Shown in pieces: positions 5,831 through 8,330 of a stretch of 8,330 bases of DNA. The notes beneath the pieces are model-generated. The model worked only from the letters and a program-made list of their open reading frames with translations, had not been told where the DNA came from and ran no database searches. Position 1 is the stretch's first letter; each line of letters starts with the position of its first letter. The stretch comes from Thermoproteota archaeon (lineage in GTDB: Archaea; Thermoproteota; Thermoprotei_A; Sulfolobales; Pyrodictiaceae). The stretch lies in the NCBI GenBank assembly GCA_013153105.1, contig JAADFC010000012.1:1-8330 (forward strand), in the 5' to 3' direction. Made by a program: the position numbers and the translations under genes.

Positions 5831-5898
5831 GGGGCGGGGCTCATTAGCAATGCTGGTGGGCGGCGCCTCGGCTCGTCGTGAGCTCAGCACCCCGCCCC
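5831..5898. repeat. Inverted repeat in the arfB upstream region
   Basis: This lies in the 179-base gene-free stretch between arfB and the E1-like gene. GGGGCGGGG (5831-5839) is perfectly complementary to CCCCGCCCC (5890-5898). A second pair, TGCTG (5851-5855) with CAGCA (5885-5889), sits directly inside it, leaving an 11-base bulge on one side. A small hairpin (GGCTC 5870-5874 with GAGCT 5880-5884) fills part of the loop. If transcribed, it would form a bulged stem-loop ending 48 bases upstream of the arfB start. It could be a leader structure, an end signal for the E1-like gene, or chance in GC-rich DNA. It does not resemble an FMN riboswitch. Confidence 0.4.
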
Positions 5899-5961
5899 TC
5901 TCTCCGCGGCTAAGGCTGGGACGGCGTCGCCACCGGCGCCGCCCCCGCGTCTGGGCTGGGG

Positions 5962-6714
5962 TTAGCTGCTGGGGGTCTGATTTCCTCCGATGCAGCTGCA
6001 GCCCTCCCTAGGCTTAAGCTCGACCCTCGTGGTCTCCATGGACGCGGCGTCGAATATTATCATTGTACCCTTGTTGCTCCTCCCCACGCCCGTTACAAGC
6101 TTGACCAGCTCCGCAACCGCTATACCGGCGATTATGCCAACCGTGAAGCCTATCGCCGGCGTCTTGGGCGGCGTGCGGAGGCTTGGCGGCAGAAGGCAGC
6201 GCAGGCAGCTCGTCTCCCCAGGCACTATCGGTATGACCTGCCCTTCGAGCCCGTACACGCCGGCGTGTATGAAGGGCTTCCCATGCCGGTAGGCCGCCTC
6301 GTCAACGAGGAAGCGTGCCTCCCAGTTGTCCAGCGCGTCCATCACTGCGTCGACGCTCCTGACAAGCTCGTCTACATTACTCTCGCTTACATGCTCGGTG
6401 ACCGCTTCAACCTCGACGAAGGGGTTGAACCGCCTTATCTTCTCAGCCGCAGAGAGCGCCTTGGGCCTGCCTATATCCTCCTCCCAGTGGAGCACCTGCC
6501 GGTTCAGGTTGGAGGGCTCTACAACGTCTCCATCGACTATCACCAGCCTGCCGACGCCCAACGCGGCCAGGTAGAGGGCCTCGAAGCTGCCCAGCCCCCC
6601 CGCGCCGACTATCAGCACGCTCATCTTCTTCAGCTTCTGCTGCCCCTCAAGCCCGAGGATCATGAGCTGCCTGTCGTACCTCACAAGCTCCTGGGGTGTA
6701 AGGGCCTCCGACAC
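5962..6714 (-). CDS. MoeB/ThiF/HesA-family E1-like adenylating enzyme
   Basis: This family adenylates the C-terminal Gly of ubiquitin-like sulfur carriers (ThiS, MoaD, archaeal SAMPs) for thiolation or conjugation. In the 250-aa product I see RYDRQL (12-17), the nucleotide loop GAGGLG (37-42), VDGDVVEPSNLNRQVL (60-75), RPKA with K85, MDALDNWEARF with D129, and a first zinc pair C170-C173. Two points are odd. Where UbaA/ThiF-type enzymes have a thioester-forming Cys (MoeB-like TCVEAG), this protein has TPAIGFTVG. The second zinc pair reads CSC (C239, C241) instead of CxxC. It may therefore adenylate without forming a covalent intermediate, as proposed for MoeB-like members. GTG 6714 follows GGGGTG at a distance of 10 bases. 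It is divergent from thiI. Confidence 0.87.
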   Translation of the reverse strand: MSEALTPQELVRYDRQLMILGLEGQQKLKKMSVLIVGAGGLGSFEALYLAALGVGRLVIVDGDVVEPSNLNRQVLHWEEDIGRPKALSAAEKIRRFNPFVEVEAVTEHVSESNVDELVRSVDAVMDALDNWEARFLVDEAAYRHGKPFIHAGVYGLEGQVIPIVPGETSCLRCLLPPSLRTPPKTPAIGFTVGIIAGIAVAELVKLVTGVGRSNKGTMIIFDAASMETTRVELKPREGCSCIGGNQTPSS

Positions 6715-6827
6715 GGGGTAGGGGCACCCCGCACCGTCTAGGTTAGGATTGGACTAGGCTGGGGAGGGGTGAGAAGTATCCTAGGCCGCCCGGCCCAGGG
6801 CTCCCAGCGGCGGCAGACGCGGGAGGC
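6715..6827. promoter_or_regulatory. Divergent spacer between the E1-like gene and thiI
   Basis: Both genes must be transcribed outward from or through this region of about 113 bases. I see a ribosome-binding site for each side (GGGGTG on the - strand at 6725-6730; GGGAGG on the + strand at 6821-6826). I see no convincing TATA box or BRE. The least GC-rich part is around 6736-6760, and the promoters cannot be placed more exactly. Confidence 0.4.
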
Positions 6828-6830
6828 TTG

Positions 6831-8018
6831 GTGGTTGTGGAGGCGGCGCCGGCGCCGGGTAGGGTGGTCGCGGCGAGCCTGTCTGGGGAGATAGTGCTGA
6901 AGGGGCCCCGCACGAGGCCCAGGTTCGAAAGGAGGCTGCTTCGCAACGCCGCCGCCGCCCTGGAGCGGTGGGGCCTCGGCGGGTGCAGGGTCAGGCTGTG
7001 GGAGACGAGGCTTCTCGTGGAAGGTTGCGGGGAGGAGGCGGCGGAGGCTGCGGTGGACGCGCTGCTCCACGTCTTCGGCGTCCACGCCGTCACGGTCGCA
7101 CACGTAATACACTATGAGGACATTGAAGACCTCGTGGCTAAGGCGGCCGCCGTAGCGGCCGAGTGGGTTCGGGGTAGACGCTTCGCGGTCCGCGCCCGCC
7201 GTAGCGGCCGGGAGCCCTTCACAAGCCTCGAACTGGCCAGGAGGCTCGGCGCCGCACTCCACCCCTACAGCGCGGGGGTCGACCTGGAGGAGCCCGAGGT
7301 CGAGGTCTACATTGAGGCGAGGGGCAGGGTTGCGCTGCTGCACCGCGGCTGGCGCCGCGGGCCCGGCGGGCTCCCCATAGGGGTTGAGGGCAGGGTACTA
7401 GCCCTCTTCAGCGGCGGCCTCGACAGCCCCCTAGCAGCGTGGATGGCGGCGAAGCGCGGGGCCGAGGTGGACATGCTGCACTACATCCTAGCCACCCCCC
7501 TCTCCCTCGCGGACGCGCTCCGCGTCGCAAGGCTTGAGGCGAGGCTCTGGCTCCACGGCTACAGCCCCACCCTCTACGCCGTAGACTTCCGGGGCGTCAC
7601 AAGGGCCATAGCGGCCAGGGTGCGCCCGGAGTACCGGCAGGTAGTCCTACGCCTCGCCATGTACACCGCCGCGGAGAGGCTGGCGGAGGCCCACGGGTAC
7701 CAGGCGCTGGTGACGGGCGAAAGCCTCGGTCAGGTCTCGAGCCAGACCCTCCACAACATCTACGCGCTAGCCAAGGCCAGGCCCCTCCACGTACCCATCC
7801 TCCGCCCCCTGATAGGCCTCGACAAGGAGGAGATAGTAGAGCAGATGAGGAGGATAGGCCTCTACGACGAGGCCAGCAGGACCAGGGAGTACTGCCGCCT
7901 AGCCCAGGGCCCGGTGACGACGAGAGCCGACCCCGAGACGCTCCGGGCGGAGTACGAGAAGGTCGAGGACGAAACGCGCCGGGCCCTCGAGGCCCTGGCC
8001 GAGATAAGGCTCGCCTAG
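6831..8018 (+). CDS. thiI: ThiI-type tRNA 4-thiouridine synthase / sulfurtransferase, without rhodanese domain
   Basis: ThiI adenylates U8 of tRNA and delivers sulfur to make 4-thiouridine; in some organisms it also feeds thiamine thiazole synthesis. Numbering from TTG 6828: an N-terminal ferredoxin-like plus THUMP region (about 12-170, with GEIVLKGP at 20-27 and EVEVYIEARGRVALLH before the linker), then the PP-loop ATPase domain with SGGLDSP (195-201), TGESLGQVSSQT (296-307) and REYC with C356, the position of the essential Cys344 of the E. coli enzyme. The protein ends at about 396 aa, so the C-terminal rhodanese domain is absent. The CxxC seen in methanogen ThiI is replaced by QVVL (271-274). 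TTG 6828, GTG 6831 and GTG 6837 are all possible starts. GGGAGG (6821-6826) favours 6831 or 6837. Confidence 0.92.
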   Translation: MVVEAAPAPGRVVAASLSGEIVLKGPRTRPRFERRLLRNAAAALERWGLGGCRVRLWETRLLVEGCGEEAAEAAVDALLHVFGVHAVTVAHVIHYEDIEDLVAKAAAVAAEWVRGRRFAVRARRSGREPFTSLELARRLGAALHPYSAGVDLEEPEVEVYIEARGRVALLHRGWRRGPGGLPIGVEGRVLALFSGGLDSPLAAWMAAKRGAEVDMLHYILATPLSLADALRVARLEARLWLHGYSPTLYAVDFRGVTRAIAARVRPEYRQVVLRLAMYTAAERLAEAHGYQALVTGESLGQVSSQTLHNIYALAKARPLHVPILRPLIGLDKEEIVEQMRRIGLYDEASRTREYCRLAQGPVTTRADPETLRAEYEKVEDETRRALEALAEIRLA

Positions 8019-8330
8019 ACAGCAGCATCCCCAGGCCGGTAGACGCGGAGGCCCCAGGGCCTCCATCCCCCCGCAAGCCTCTCTAGCAGCTCCTCCAGCC
8101 CCTCAAGCCCCACCACCGGGACCCCCTCCACGAGCCTCACCTCCCTCCGCCCACCTCGCACCACCGCCGGCACCACCAGCCTGCACCCCCTCAGCCCCCC
8201 GCAGCCGCTGGCGGCGAGCCTCCTAGCCCTCGCGGCAGCACGCCTCGCACAGGCTACTGGCTCCCCGCCGCAGGCGACGACGACCACAGCAAGCCCCCCA
8301 GGCAGAAGCCTAACATCAACACCCGCCCCG
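8015..8330 (-). CDS. Unrecognised protein, C-terminal part only
   Basis: The frame is open from the right edge of the window to TAG at 8017-8015. A GTG at 8287 could be a start, but the frame continues upstream of it without a stop, so I treat the gene as cut by the window. About 104 residues are visible. They are rich in Arg, Ala and Gly, with four cysteines (ACGGEPVAC and SGCGGLRGC). Alternating hydrophobic strands and helices (GGLAVVVVACG, then an Arg/Ala helix, then CRLVVPAVV, then VPVVGLEGLEELLERLAGG) suggest a small alpha/beta fold. I do not recognise the family. Its stop codon and that of thiI share the palindrome CTAG at 8015-8018. The - strand has no competing recognised gene here, and the coding pattern is consistent with a real gene. 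Confidence 0.5.
   Translation of the reverse strand, partial: GAGVDVRLLPGGLAVVVVACGGEPVACARRAAARARRLAASGCGGLRGCRLVVPAVVRGGRREVRLVEGVPVVGLEGLEELLERLAGGWRPWGLRVYRPGDAAV

Noticed and set aside
5783..5961. A small gene, tRNA or FMN riboswitch in the longest gap
   Set aside because: I found no cloverleaf, no RFN-type conserved core and no short frame with a good start and ribosome-binding site. Only the inverted repeat stands out.

Overview
This window looks like chromosomal DNA from a hyperthermophilic crenarchaeote (Thermoproteota; a Desulfurococcales-like lineage is my best guess). The evidence is the archaeal-type forms of every recognisable protein, very high GC content by eye, heavy use of AGG for Arg and ATA for Ile, frequent GTG and TTG starts behind GGTG/GGAGG ribosome-binding sites, and very short or overlapping gene junctions. 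I cannot name a species.

Left part (1-1440, + strand): the end of a COG1325-type RNA-binding protein, then the RNase P proteins Rnp3 (Rpp30-like) and Rnp2 (Pop5-like). This is a piece of the conserved archaeal exosome/RNase P gene neighbourhood. The Pop5 protein carries an unusual N-terminal membrane helix plus a leucine-rich coiled coil.

Middle (1499-5782): an archaeal riboflavin (vitamin B2) cluster. On the + strand are the ArfC reductase, RibB (3,4-dihydroxy-2-butanone-4-phosphate synthase), the archaeal riboflavin synthase RibC, RibH (lumazine synthase) and an amidohydrolase-superfamily protein that resembles nucleobase deaminases. Converging from the - strand is a creatininase-family protein that fits the ArfB deformylase. 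Together these cover the pathway from the formylamino-pyrimidine intermediate to riboflavin, except for the GTP-opening enzyme, a phosphatase and the pyrimidine deaminase. The amidohydrolase is a natural candidate for that deaminase step, whose enzyme is to my knowledge poorly defined in archaea. This is the main finding of the window.

Right part (5962-8330): a MoeB/ThiF/HesA-type E1-like adenylating enzyme (- strand) is divergent from a rhodanese-less ThiI (+ strand), a pair suggestive of sulfur transfer. An unrecognised partial gene (- strand) converges on ThiI and shares a CTAG with it for both stop codons. The longest gene-free stretch is 179 bases (5783-5961). It holds a strong inverted repeat that could fold as RNA upstream of arfB. 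No tRNA, rRNA, CRISPR array, insertion sequence or clear TATA promoter was recognised.
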